From the NCBI GenBank assembly GCA_023376005.1, contig CM042157.1, forward strand, positions 16,311,089 to 16,375,088: a stretch of 64,000 nucleotides of DNA. Direction: 5' to 3'. Positions 45,735 through 57,469 of this stretch are shown here, piece by piece. Below the pieces are notes generated by a model, which saw only the letters and a list, made by a program, of their open reading frames with translations, made no database searches and was not told the origin of the DNA. Position numbers and translations under genes: made by a program. This DNA is from Doryteuthis pealeii. Its lineage: Eukaryota; Mollusca; Cephalopoda; Myopsida; Loliginidae. Numbering within the stretch: the stretch's first letter is position 1; the number at the start of each line of letters is the position of its first letter.

Positions 45735-46880
45735 GTTATATAATACAGAATACTATGAAATACTTTTTATATAATACAGAATACTATGAAATGCTTTTTA
45801 GAATACAGAATACTATGAAATACTTTTTAGAATACAGAATACTATGAAATACTTCTTAGAATACAGAATACTATGAAATACTTTTTAGATAATACAGAAT
45901 ACTATGAAATACTTTTTAGAGTACAGAAAACTATGAAATACTTTTTAGAATACAGAATACTATGAAATACTTTTTAGAATACAGAATACTATGAAATACT
46001 TTTTAGAATTAGAATACTATGAAATACTTTTTAGAGTACAGATACAGATACTATGAAATACTTTTATGAATAATAAATACTATGAATACTTTTAGAATAT
46101 AGAATACTATGAAATACTTTTTAGATACAGAAAACTATGAAATACTTTTAGAATACAGAATACTATGAAATACTTTTTAGAATACAGAATACTATGAAAT
46201 ACTTTTTAGAATATAGAATACTATGAAATACTTTTTAGATACAGAAAACTATGAAATACTTTTTAGAATACAGAATACTATGAAATACTTTTTAGAATAC
46301 AGAATACTATGAAATACTTTTTAGATAATACAGAATGCTATGAAATACTTTTTATATAATACAGAATAATATGAAATACTTTTAGAATATAGAATACTAT
46401 GAAATACTTTTTAGATAATACAGAATGCTATGAAATACTTTTTAGAATACAGAATACTATGAAATGCTTTTTAGATAATACAGAATACTATGAAATACTT
46501 TTTAGAATACAGAATACTATGAAATATTTTTTAGAATACAGAATACTATGAAATACTTTTAGATAAATACAGAATACTATTAAATACTTTTTAGAATACA
46601 GAATACTATGAAATACTTTTTAGAATACAGAATACTATGAAGTACTTTTTAGAATACAGAATACTATGAAATGCTTTTTAGAATAGAATACTATGAATAC
46701 TATTAAATACTTTTTAGAATACAGAATACTATGAAATACTTTTTAGAATACAGAATACTATACTTTTTAGAATACAGTATATACTTTTAGATAATACAGA
46801 ATACTATTAAATACTTTTTAGAATACAGAATACTATGAAAATTTTTAGAATATAGAATACTTTTTAGAATCCTTCCTAAA
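45735..46880. repeat. 29-bp minisatellite, about 40 copies
   Basis: Unit AATACAGAATACTATGAAAT plus ACTTTTTAG. Variants insert AT (giving ATAATACAG), change one base (GAATGCTA, GAAATGC) or drop part of the unit. Near-perfect units cluster in pairs and triples, which suggests recent expansion. The peptide frame through it is an artefact. Confidence 0.95.
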
Positions 46881-47578
46881 CAGAAGCATCAATGTCATTA
46901 CTGACCGAGTCGTGTAGTATCAATGAAAGTTTGTTTCAGATGATTAGCAATTCAAAAATCGAAATGAATTATTTTCATCTGAATTCAGGAATTGAATCCT
47001 TTATTCATTATATTCAGTGGTTTTTATCCACCATTTCTTATTATTTGTATTCTTATCTTTATTTTCATTTCTTTCCATTGATGAAAAATAGATTTTGTAT
47101 AATTGGATAGAATTTGCAAAGTGGTTGGTTGCGAAGCGTCAATATTAACGGAAACCGCACTGTCATACGTCGATGATAATTACCAGTATTTGCAAGAAGA
47201 GGAGGATTTTGTTTGATACCTAAAAGTTACCTTCAAAGTGGACAGACAATTAAGATAACATAGCGACGATCAGTTTGAAATCGTGAAATCTCAAAGAAAG
47301 CAACTCCGGTTTGATGAATAGAATGACCACCATTTTGATGTGAGAAAAAGAAAAAGAAAGAAAAAAGAAAATGTCCGCTCTCGTGTTGCTAGAAATGACA
47401 TTGTACCAGTTGAATGCGTAGATTTTGTGATGCGCTGCTTATTTACACGTCTGCACTTCAATGAAGTATCATTTACTAGCTGAAGTAAACCTCTACACAA
47501 ATATTCCATTGAAAAAAAAAATATCGGTTATCTTTAATAACTTCTTACTATTATAGTATTATCATATAGGAGTACAAT
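46881..47578. other. single-copy-looking sequence, no gene supported
   Basis: No match to the other repeats here. Short open frames (for example 46892-47110) lack recognisable content or splice signals I would trust. Confidence 0.3.
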
Positions 47579-48126
47579 TGTTACATAATCTATGCGGTTG
47601 CATAAGATTATTGTCAATCCCCTGTAATTCTGAGGGGATGACCCTTTTCATATCATGGCCGGGTCCTTCCATGGAAAATTACAGAAGCTCGCCAAATATG
47701 TGAAGTCACGTGGGACCTTTTTTTGAGTTCCCAGTTTGCAGTTGGACATCAGGCAGAGCGCTCGGTCATTTTATGCTCTGTCTAAACTGGAACTCACGCG
47801 CGCTATGTTAGTTAGAGGATTATGTATAGTTAAGGAAATAAAAGTTGGGATAATTAATATGTTCTTGTGGTTAATGAATGTCTTGGTAACAAGACTAAGA
47901 AATGACGACCAGCCAGCAAGAACATAGTAACAGAAAACCAGACCGAAATCCCCAAGTCAACTCCAGACGCTAGGCCTTAGAAGATATCCAAGATCTTAGA
48001 AGATGCCAGACCAAGACAAGATGATAGAAGAAATACCAAAGACGATCAGAATACTAATGACGGCCAAGAAATAGAATTAAAGAAAGAGGTATGCAACATT
48101 ATAATTATTTAGTGCCAGTGAAGAAG
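47579..48126 (+). mobile_element. LTR-like element plus leader, diverged copy
   Basis: Starts TGTTACATAATCTATGCGG and its LTR-like part ends CTTGGTAACA at 47891. The leader then carries GATGCCAGACCAAGACAAGA and stops at GTGCCAGTGAAGAAG. It differs from the block copies by substitutions, not just indels, and has an internal ~20-bp duplication (ATCTTAGAAGATGCCAG near 47990). It is therefore a true second genomic copy. Confidence 0.6.
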
Positions 48127-48236
48127 GCACTATGCAACACAATATGGAAATAAATCCTACAATATGAAGAGATTTCAAAAACAAAGTGTTCCAAAATAAG
48201 ATGAAATTATTTATGCAAATAAATCGAGGCTTAAAC

Positions 48237-48264
48237 GTTTCGGTTTATTTTAAACGTTCTTCAG
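48237..48264 (-). ncRNA. hammerhead-like hairpin downstream of the Penelope-like remnant
   Basis: Minus strand CTGAAGA (48264-48258), one extra A, then a GTTTA/TAAAC stem and CGAAAC. It lies about 285 nt after the stop codon of the remnant. The extra base after GA makes cleavage doubtful. Confidence 0.4.
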
Positions 48265-48548
48265 GACTCATTATTGGATGAAGAAAATGAATGGATCTTT
48301 TATAAATGACAGGAGTTAGAAAAATATTTATAAAAAGTTTGTAACACAATTTGTTCAGCTTTATATTTTTTGAAAGACGAGCTGCGATCCGCGAAGGTGC
48401 CATGTCGCGTGACGTAACTTGAAGAAATACATTCAACAAAGAACGAGAAAAAGTATTAATGGACTGATTTTATGAGAACAATGGGAACAAAGTGGGGAAA
48501 GATAATTAGATAATTAAATAAAGCCTGGTATTTTGTAGCTATTTAAAA

Positions 48549-48815
48549 CTATATAGCTAAAAACGGTGATATGTTGAAAAATCCAGGTCGATTATTAAGG
48601 GAGGGCAAAAGCAAAATTGCACTGGCTTCCAAAATCTGTTTTAGTCTTTTGTTGTGAATATGAGCTAATTTTATGGCCTCATTGAAATTAAAGTTATGAT
48701 CAGTTTCAGATATATTCAGTATTATCTTATCTATTAACGATGTCTCTATGAAGGTCTTGTTGAATTAGATAGCCTCGAATCAGTCCGTGTTATTAATGTG
48801 CTTAAAATCCTGCAA
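48549..48815 (-). pseudogene. Penelope-like element, C-terminal end
   Basis: The minus-strand frame after two stops reads KTFIETSLIDKIILNISETD, HNFNFNEAIKLAHIHNKRLK, QILEASAILLLPSLNNRPG, FFNISPFLAI, stop at 48549. The H-x-F/I-x-F/W 'HNFNF' block, the ILEA-type helix and the terminal RPGFFNISP resemble the GIY-YIG C-terminus of Penelope-like retroelements. Reverse transcriptase is not seen. Two upstream stops mark it as a pseudogene. Family assignment rests on pattern, not on a search. Confidence 0.5.
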
Positions 48816-49229
48816 TGTGTTTAATATACCACTAAGAAATAAAAGTTTACATTGTATATGGTGTGGATAATTTGCATACTGGTATTAACAAATAGATGTT
48901 AATATATAATTACATGGTGTTATTGATTTCTAATATTATTGTTTGATTCTCAGATATGTTAAATCTATCCTATTTATAATTTCATATAGAAATCAATTAA
49001 AATAGAATAAGTATAATCTTTTTATATGATTTATATGTAACTATTTTATTAAGTATTTAACGTTGTTCCAAAATATTTTGTTACGCAATTATTCAAATCG
49101 CACCTGAACTGTGATATATTTAGCAACGGATGGTAATATCGGGTAGAAACCCCTGCAGAGTGTATGGACCAATTCACAATGAATTTGGTGTATACATTGT
49201 TTTCTATGTATTAATACGCTTGTGAAATA

Positions 49230-50110
49230 TCTTATTATAATGGAGATTGTGTGTTTCTATTCTGTAACCGAAACTATATCCCTACTCAATTAACAATTCT
49301 CTTAGTTATTTATATCACATTCTCCATGATTTCATTTTAATTTAAACCTTAATTATTAATAAAATTGTTTTAGATGATCAATACTGTTGGTCATATCTAT
49401 AGGTATTTGCCTCATACCCCACTTGTATGGGCTGGGCAGAAGGCCTCGTTTTAACGTGGGCCAACTCACAAGCCGAAGCTCATGGGTGGGAAAGAACAAA
49501 AATTGCGTCGATCCCGTCGGCATTCTCCGTTAAGGGGGCGCCCCAGGTGCTGGGCAATAAACCCAGCCCTGCCCCTTTAAGTCAATGGGGTATTGCCTGG
49601 GGGGATAGCCCTCTGGGATCGACGCTATTAACTTGTAAAGATCCAGGGCCGAAGCCACTGGACCACTGGTGTTGGCTAGATCTACATAAAAATAACATGC
49701 AATTGTATTTATATATACTATAAAATAGCGGTTTGCAGTGTGAATGGGAAAGATAATTTGCATATTGATATCAAAAATTTATTTTAATAAATATGTGCTT
49801 AGTATTATTGATTTCTAATTGTTTAGTTTTATCTTAATGAATATGAGCAAAAATCTCGGGGATAAATCTTAAATGAAGAAATCCATTACCAAGAAGAAAT
49901 AACTGTAATTTTATATTTTACTTTCTATTTTAACTAACTTATTAAATTAGGAAAATTTAGCAATAAAAGACAAGAGTGATGGAAGAGTAAGCTTCAGTTG
50001 TTCTATTTTTCGATTATACCTCCCTCTGTTTCAAATTTTTTTATCTGTATCCTTATTTAGTTTCATTAGCCTTTCTAATATAATATAGTATTTGATTACA
50101 TTAAAACTTA
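49230..50110 (+). repeat. dispersed repeat, family 6, longest copy, interrupted
   Basis: Collinear with 42290-42935 in reverse. Interrupted at about 49404 by a family-5 repeat (to 49690), after which CATATCTA-type sequence resumes. This nested arrangement dates family 5 as the younger insertion. Confidence 0.6.
49404..49690 (-). repeat. family-5 repeat nested in family 6
   Basis: Minus strand: CCAGTGGCTTCGGCCCTGGA, TTAATAGCGTCGATCCCAGA, GACGCAATTTTTGTTCTTTC, CCCACGTTAAAACGAGGCC. The flanking sequence ATCTATA/ATCTACAT may be a target duplication. An internal ~55-bp extra segment (49530-49590, GGCATTCTCCGTTAAGGGGG) is absent from the other copies. Confidence 0.55.
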
Positions 50111-50639
50111 AATACTTTTCCCAGAGGCTGGATATATTTGCTAGTAAATTGAAAGAAAGAAATAATCAATAGAAAATGTTTTTGTATTACAACGACGGGA
50201 ATGTTAAGTGCTTCGGGATTACCGCAGTGCACGCGAATAACGTTAAAAAAAGCGATCATGTCTCCAACATGAAGGGTTAAACGATTAAACTTTGAAAAAA
50301 AAACTTGCTGCATTTTTTCGTTTGAGTCAAACGCATAAAATATGCAGAATGTAAAAAAAAAAAGATTAAATGCAGCCAAAGGTGTAACGAATAAATTGCA
50401 AAGACACGGAGGGAATTCTTAGAGAAACATTTTGGTTATTTTGGAAGGGCGTGGAAGCAAAAAAGAATGGAGTAAGACGGGGCGGGGTAAGAGGGGGTGA
50501 TGTACAAAAAAGAAAAAGAAGAAGCAAAAAAGGAACGGGTTTTGGTTTGAGACATTTGGGTAAAAAAAATATAAAAGAATAAGGAAAGTGAAAAGAGGTT
50601 GAAATTGAAAGAAGGTTAGGGAAGTAGACGTAGTAAATA

Positions 50640-50905
50640 TGGAAAGAAAGAAAAGAAAAGAAAGAAAAAAAAAAGAAGGACAAAAGGCATCACATCCGAA
50701 AAGGAAAGAAAGAAAGAAAGAAAGAAAGAAAGAAAAAAATAGATGGAAGGAAGCGGAGAAAGTAAAAACAACGTAACTGCAAAAAAGAAAGAAAGAAAGA
50801 AAGAAAGAAAGAAGAAAAGAGGACAAAAGAAAAAGAAAAAAGAGAAAGGAAAGAAAGATGGAAGAAGGTAGAAAGTAAAAAACCGTAACTGCAAGAAAGA
50901 AGAAG

Positions 50906-50943
<38 letters not shown>

Positions 50944-51222
50944 AAGAAGAGGGGAAGCGTAGAAAGTAAAGAGAGAGAAAAATCAATGTAAAAGAAAGAA
51001 AGAAAGAAAAGAGAAAGAAAGAAAGAAAGAAAAGCGTAGAAAGTAAACTAAAATGAAAAACAACGTAGCAAAGAAAAAGGGGAAAAAGAAAGAAAGTTTA
51101 TACAGTAAACAGAGAACAAGAAAATGAACGTAACAGAAAGAAAGAAAGAAAGAAAAAAAGAAAGAAAGAAAAAAGGAAAAGAATCGTAAAAAAAAAAAGA
51201 AAAAGGAAAGCAACATAACAAC

Positions 51223-51262
<40 letters not shown>

Positions 51263-52690
51263 GGTGTAGAAAGTAAAAGAAAAAAAAAAAGCAACGTACC
51301 ACCCACATAGAAAAAGACAGAAAGCAAGAAAGAAAAAGGAAAAGAAGCTTAGAAACTAAATGAAAAAGAAATAAAACGTAACAGCAAAAAAGAAAGATGT
51401 AAAGAGAAATAAAAACGGAAAGGAAGAAAAAAGAAAGAAATTGTTGAAAGGAAAAGAAAAAAAGAAGAAAACAAACAACATAACATAAAGAAAGGAAGAA
51501 AGAAAGATTGATAGAAAGAAAGACAACATAAAAGCAAGCAAGCAGGGAAGAAAGAAAAAAAAGCGAAAGGAAGAGTTGAAAATTAAAAGTAAAAAAACGT
51601 GAAAGAAAGAAAGAAAGAAGCGTAGAACGTAAAAGTAATAAAAAAAGAAATAAAGAACTAACAGGAAAAAAGAAATAAAGAACGTAAAAGCAAGAAAGAA
51701 AGAAAAAGAAAGAAAGAGGCTTAGAAAGTAAGAGTTGAAAAAAAAAGAACTAACAGGAAAAAAGAAAGAAATAAAGAACGTAACAAAAGAAAGAAAGAAG
51801 CGTAGAAATAAAAAGTTTAAAAAAGAAATAAAGAACTAACAGAATAAAGAATTAAAGAAAGTAATAGAAAGAAAGAAAGAAAGAAAGAAAGAAAAAAGAA
51901 GAAAAGAAAGAAAGAGAGAAAGAAAGAATGAAAAAGGTAAGAAAGAAGTGTAGAAAATAAAAGTTAAAAAAAGGAAATAAAGAATTAGCAGAATAAAGAA
52001 AGAAAGAAAAAAGATAGAAAGAAGCGTAGAAATAAAAAGTTTAAAAAAGAAATAAAGAACTAACAGAATAAAGAACGAAAGAAAGACAGAATGAAAGAAA
52101 GAAAGAAAGGGAAAAAGAAGAATGAAAAAGGAAAGAAAAAGTGTAGAAATAAAAGTCCAAAAAGGAAGTAAAGAATTAGCAGAATAAAGAAAGAAATAAA
52201 GCAGCGAGAAAGTAGAAGTTTAAAAAAAAAAAGAAATAAAGAACTAAAAGAATAAAGAACGAAAGAAAGTAGCACCAATAAAGAAAGAAAGAAAGAAAGA
52301 AAGAAAGGGAGAAAGAAAGAAAGAAAGAAAAAGAAGAAAGACAAAAAGAAAAAAGAAAGTAACGATAAAATTATGAGCAAAGGAAGAAAATAAATAAGAA
52401 ACAATAACACGAAATAAGGAAAGGCTGAGAAAGACAGAAAGAAAAAAGATACTAGAAATAACAGATGAAAAAAAAAAAATTAAAAAATATAAATAGGGAT
52501 ATGAATAAAAAGGACAGTTCAGAAATGTATTGAAAGTTTTCATCTCCCCAAAAAAGCTATCAAAGATTTAGAAAAAAAAATTACAAAAAATCTATCAAAG
52601 TACAGAAAACAAAAAGCCTAAAAAAAAAAAAAATAAGTCTGAAAAAGAAAAAGAAAAAAAAAGAAAAAAATGTCTATCGGTGAAAGATAT
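50640..52690. repeat. 2-kb polypurine (GAAA)n tract
   Basis: Over 2 kb of almost only A and G on the plus strand. Scattered GCGTAGAAAGTAAA, AACGTAAC and ATAAAGAACTAACAG motifs recur about every 80-100 bp, giving higher-order periodicity. Long homopurine tracts can form triplex DNA. Open frames in it are not genes. Confidence 0.9.
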
Positions 52691-52993
52691 AGTAAAAGTA
52701 GACCAAAGGGAATCAGCATATTTTCTTTTAATCTAGCACAAAAAAACAAAGCTAAAGGTATGTTACTAAAGCATTAGTAGTCTCAATGTTGCGGCCTATA
52801 AATTTGTGAACTTAAGCGATCTGGGAGAAACTGCAGTATTGGTAATAGTAGCCACAGTAGTGATTACCTCGACAATTGCTATACTCACTATATGGTAGAC
52901 GCCACAGTCACTGTGCTAAAATTGATGGTATAGGTTGTAGTTTGAATAGCAGTGGTTATAATAGTCAATCGAGAGAGAGAGAGAGAGTCTTAC

Positions 52994-53095
52994 CTTCAGA
53001 ACTTGTAGATCCTGTAGTTGATTGTAGACGTCCTCGTAGTAAAGTTCTCCGCAGTCCTCGACGCTTCACTTTCAATCGCATTAGTGCTTGGCCCA
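52994..53095 (-). other. candidate host exon, 102 bp, minus strand
   Basis: On the minus strand a textbook acceptor (AATTTTTTTGTATATTTTCAG) ends just before 53095, and the exon ends TGAAG/GTAAGA at 52994. Only one frame is open throughout: GQALMRLKVKRRGLRRTLLR, GRLQSTTGSTSSE. It is a symmetric phase-1 exon of 34 codons. The peptide is Arg-rich then Ser/Thr-rich and not recognised. It sits between the purine tract and a LINE tail, with no repeat match here. The plus-strand frame over the same place (52876-53196) is the alternative reading. Confidence 0.4.
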
Positions 53096-53349
53096 CTGAA
53101 AATATACAAAAAAATTATGATTATTTTATTTGTCAGTGTATAACATGCGCTTCTGATAACTTTGAAGCAGCTTTAAAAAATAACCCCTGTGTATAATACA
53201 CATCCATTACTTCATCATTAAGATATATCATAAAGAAAACGATAATTGATTCTATGGAAATTGGTCTTCCTGGTAAGATAAAGCAAGAATACTTCTCGTA
53301 CCTGTTAAAAGGGTAGGATGCCCCAGTGTGCCCAACAAGCAATGATTGG

Positions 53350-53660
53350 TTTGGTTTGTTTTGTTTTACGGCATATCAACCGCAGTGGGTCATTTAATGC
53401 CGACAAACTTGTGAAATAAATTCATTCTTAATGCCTAATACAATTTTGTTTATCAACTCATGTTTTTCTATTCAACCCATAGATGGGACTAACAGGTACT
53501 ACCACTCCGGGTCAGAGTGGACCAGGGAGCAATGGTGATGAAGGGGTGCTCCACATTCCCCAAACCTCCAAAACTGGAACGTTACCATCAGATAGAGTTT
53601 AACGTCATTCCCAGGACATGTAGAACCTCAGCCACCGCCTTCTAGCACCCATATGATAAA
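53350..53660 (-). repeat. LINE 3' UTR copy
   Basis: Collinear with 44480-44800, starting TTTTACGGCATATCAACCGC and ending CTTCTAGCACCCATATG. Confidence 0.65.
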
Positions 53661-54070
53661 AATACTAATAATACTACTAAACACATATTTATTAAAATCA
53701 AATTTCCAATATCAATATGCTAATTAGCCTTTCTATTCACACTGTAAACCGCAATTTTGTTGTATATATAATTACAATTGTATGTCATTAGTATGTAGAT
53801 ATGGCAATCAGTATCAATAGTGTGAAACAATTTTATTAATAAATGAGGGTACATCGAAACGTTGTACAGATAACAATAAAGATGAGGACAATAGACCGAA
53901 TAATCCAAATAATGCTAATTATCAGGCCCCATCTCAAACATTCAAAGAAATAATTAATAAATATGGTTTGAATAAAAATAAAATCATGGAGAATGTGACG
54001 TAAATAACTAAGTGGATTGTGACTTGAGTAGTGACATAGTTTCGGTTACAGACAGACAAACACACATCAC
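53660..54070 (-). repeat. family-6 repeat with SINE-tail insertion
   Basis: Family-6 sequence interrupted near 53848-53945 by CGAAACGTTGTACAGATAAC and ATAGACCGAATAATCC, the 3' part of the hammerhead-like SINE tail. Confidence 0.5.
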
Positions 54071-54079
54071 TATTATAAT

Positions 54080-54710
54080 AACTAGCAATAATATGTATTT
54101 AAGTTTTAATATAATAAAATATCATGTTAAATTAGAAAGGCTAATGAAACTGAATAAGAATTCAGATAAAAATATTTGGAACAGAGGGTGTATAATCGGA
54201 AAATAGAACAACTTTGAAACTAACTCTTCCATCATTTTCCATTACTCCCGTCTTTCAGTGGTAAATTTTCCTAATTTAACTATTTAGTTAAAATAGGAAG
54301 TAAAGAATAATATTACAGTTATTTCTTCTTGTTAATGGATTTCTTTTAAAATTTATTCCCGAGATTTTTGCTCATATTCAATAAGATAAAACCAAACAAT
54401 TAGAAATCAATAATACTAAGCATATATTTATTAAAATCAAATTTTTAAGATCAATATGCAAATTAGCCTTCCCATTCACACTGTGAACCGCTATTTTGTT
54501 GTATATATAAATACAATTGCATGTTATTAGTATGTAGATATTGTTAACAGTCTTAATGGTGTAAAACAATTTTACTAATAATTGAGGTTTAAATAAAAAA
54601 AATAAAATCATGGAGAATGTGGTGTAAATAACAAAGGGAATCGTGACTTGAGTAGTAAAATAGTTTCGGTTACATACAGACAAACCCACAATCTCAATTA
54701 TAATAAGATA
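54080..54710 (-). repeat. family-6 repeat, second full-length-type copy
   Basis: Same order of sequence as 42300-42935 and close to 90% alike, immediately next to the partial copy at 53660-54070, so two copies stand head to tail. Confidence 0.6.
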
Positions 54711-55800
54711 TGTGTGACATCTGTGATGAGACAAACAAAATCGATCTTTTTTTAATGAAGTTAGTTCAAAGTAAACGTTCATATCGATATTTAGTCACAA
54801 AGATAAAAAAAAACTTATTTGGCCAACATCAATACATTATTGATTTCCTTTTAAAATGATATTCATATGTTAATTAATATTTTTGATACACTTGATGATA
54901 AATTACGAGTTTTTTTGTCTCTGTGTTCTATCTGCATTTGTAACCGGATGAATACGAAAATCGTTTACGGGAAAGTAATCGAAATTATAACATCAACATA
55001 TAGATATTTCTAATCTACATCGTTCATCAGTTTTAATCCAGTAGGGAAACAACCATTTGATTGAATCTTTGAAAGTTTTTCTTTTTTTCTTTCTGACGTC
55101 TACGCGCTATTCATTAATTTTCATTCGAATCAAGAAATGAAGATCTTTCTGAATTAACTTAAAACTACAACCATCTTAAACTTAATTAACAAGGTTTTTG
55201 GATAAATAAACGAAAATATGGTTTCATGCCTGCGTGTAACGGTTATCCTCATTGGAAACGAAATTTGGGACTTGTATTTAAATCCTAGACGGGGCTTTTG
55301 TGTTTCATTAGTCGCCCAAGAAAGGTAAAAATACTAATCAACCAAAAATATTGTAAAGTTTATAGAGAAAAAAGTTGTGAAGTGACTATTGTATTAGTAT
55401 AGCATTTATTCTAAGACTACAACAACAAATAAATAATTAAAACCCAGTTAAATTCTAACGGCTTATTTTAACAAAAGCAAAAAACAATGACTAACAATAC
55501 AAACGTCCTTTCTAGATAGAGACTCAAGTTTGAGAGACTTACCAGGCTGATGGGGAGAGACATTAAAGATATCTGGTATCTTCTGTTAAGTCAATAATTC
55601 TCAGTTATGATTTCTGACTGACTGCTCATGGAACTGGATCTATTGAATATTGGCGCCAATACTTCTAGACGCGTCACGTGATTGTCATGTCGAATCACTA
55701 AAATGCTCTCCCTCACTTAACTCCATACATAGAAGTAGACATATTTAATTGATTTAACATTAGTTTGCGAAGTTTCATGTTGGTATTCCTTACTGGACGA
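54711..55800. other. AT-rich sequence, no gene seen
   Basis: A tRNA-like trace at 55228-55300 (GCGTGTAACGGTTATCCTC, GTATTTAAATCCTAG) is probably an old SINE head. Nothing else is recognisable. Confidence 0.35.
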
Positions 55801-55807
55801 TACTCCT

Positions 55808-55900
55808 CGAAGACACGTAGCCTAACATTTATCGTCTTAGAAAATAGAGACGGTGACCCGAGTTCAAATACTAAACGACGCTTTTGTGTAAAACATAGTG
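55808..55900 (+). repeat. tRNA-headed SINE head
   Basis: CACGTAGCCTAACATTTATC (box A-like) and GAGTTCAAATACTAAACG (box B-like) at tRNA spacing. Confidence 0.4.
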
Positions 55901-55949
55901 TTCATGAGCTTGTGAATCTATGTCTTAATCAATGACTCTCTGGTCAGTA

Positions 55950-56200
55950 ATTCGCCCTGTCGGCTAGGACAATAGAATACACCAACTGCATCTCTGTAGA
56001 GGGGTAAAATCCCACCAATAGGGCCACCTATTGGCCGTAAGTGGTGACCCGTAATACTTAATGACGGAATTCTGGTGGCTGAACACTCCACTTTGGCCCT
56101 TACTTAGGCTAGACAGGTTGTCAGAAGGCCCCCTCCAATCAATCGGCTGGTCATGTCAAGCCCTAGCGCCCTATTACTGTTGGAGTTATTTGGTATATAA
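55950..56200 (+). repeat. LINE 3' part, same family as 58860-59110 (inverted)
   Basis: GCCACCTATTGGCCGTAAGT, CACTCCACTTTGGCCCTTAC and AATCGGCTGGTCATGTCAAG match the minus strand of 59060-58880. The open frame MTEFWWLNTPLWPLLRLDRL has a parallel there (VDEQFMACNTPLWPYLGLDG), so a short coding remnant is possible, but no domain is clear. Confidence 0.4.
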
Positions 56201-56916
56201 GGTGTGCTGGAAACCGCAACTTAAACTTAGAGACTCGGCGTGCACACGTGAATTAAACCCAGCTAATCAACAGCTCGAATACGTGGTTAGTTAACTATTT
56301 AATCCCGACCTGGAAAGCCGTTCATTTGCACGTATTCACCATTGCCGAACGGACCTGCAACAAGGACTTTGCTCAGTCGAAGGATTCTAACCAACACTAA
56401 GGGAACAACCAAAGGATGTTACACAACTCTAAGGGACACTGAAGAACAACCAAAGGATTCTTCACTAAAGATCAGCCTCTGCTTAACACACTCTGTTTAA
56501 CTGCTAACTATGAAAATATACTTATTTTGAAAGAAATTGAAATAAGCAATGAAATACTGTGAAACAATATGAAACACAGGAAATCATTTGTCAACTGAAA
56601 TAAACTACCGTTACTCAGAATAAAAACAGGATTTCCTCCAAAAAGGTGATTTTGTGTATATGATGAAACTCGAAGTGAGACATATGCTATGAGCAGTTTC
56701 CAAATAACTATAATGGTTTATTAAGGATTATTATTAGTTACTTGAAGCTATATAAATCTGTGCAAGCAAATGACTATCATTTAATAGAAACTATTACTCG
56801 AAACCATATAATTATTATAAAATTATAAAATTATTATAAAATTATTATTATAAATTATTATAAAATTATAACCACCCAAAGAAAAACATAAGCCCGTACA
56901 TTTCTGATATGCACCT

Positions 56917-56943
56917 CTGAAGATGAAGTGTATACTTCGAAAT
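56917..56943 (+). ncRNA. hammerhead-like hairpin (CTGAAGA...GAAAT)
   Basis: CTGAAGA, one extra T, stem GAAGT/ACTTC around GTAT, then GAAAT. It shares the exact layout of the other hairpins but not their sequence. Surroundings are AT-rich and unclassified. Confidence 0.35.
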
Positions 56944-57164
56944 CGATAAGACAAAAAAATAACATCTTTTTGTTTTTATTTTTATACGCATTGTAATTGG
57001 CTTCAAATCATTAATATATTATAACATACTTAACAATACTTCAAGCAAATTACCAATTACTTTTATATAATTATTAATATTAACAATACTTGAAACCATA
57101 AAAATCGTGTGCAAATTATTTGTATTAGATAGGAATACTTGATATCATATAGTAAAAGTAAAGT

Positions 57165-57330
57165 CGTCGGGGCAGCTTAATGTCGGTATGAGCTAAACAG
57201 CGAGGGAGTCTATGCCCTTTTTTTTATTGTTTCTGCGTCTGAGGTGGAGCGCTACACCTACCCTCAGCTCCTTACTTTAGCGCACAGATCTCCTAAAGTA
57301 CGTTAAGCAGTAACGTAGTTTCGGTTACAG
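57165..57330 (-). repeat. SINE family 4 fragment
   Basis: AACAGCGAGGGAGTCTATGC and TGAGGTGGAGCGCTACACC match the minus-strand SINE at 63488-63672. Confidence 0.5.
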
Positions 57331-57469
57331 ACCAATTGAGACCTAATCTCCATTATTAATAGTGATGATTTGCTTAAATAATCTGCTGGATACATTAGAC
57401 ATGCATAGCCAATTTGGAAACTCTAAATAAAATCATTCGGTTCCCTAGAGAATATCTAGCTACCCAACC

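Noticed and set aside
45735..46880. CRISPR-like array, because of regular 29-bp repeats
   Set aside because: There are no distinct spacers; the units are directly tandem and the setting is a eukaryotic genome.
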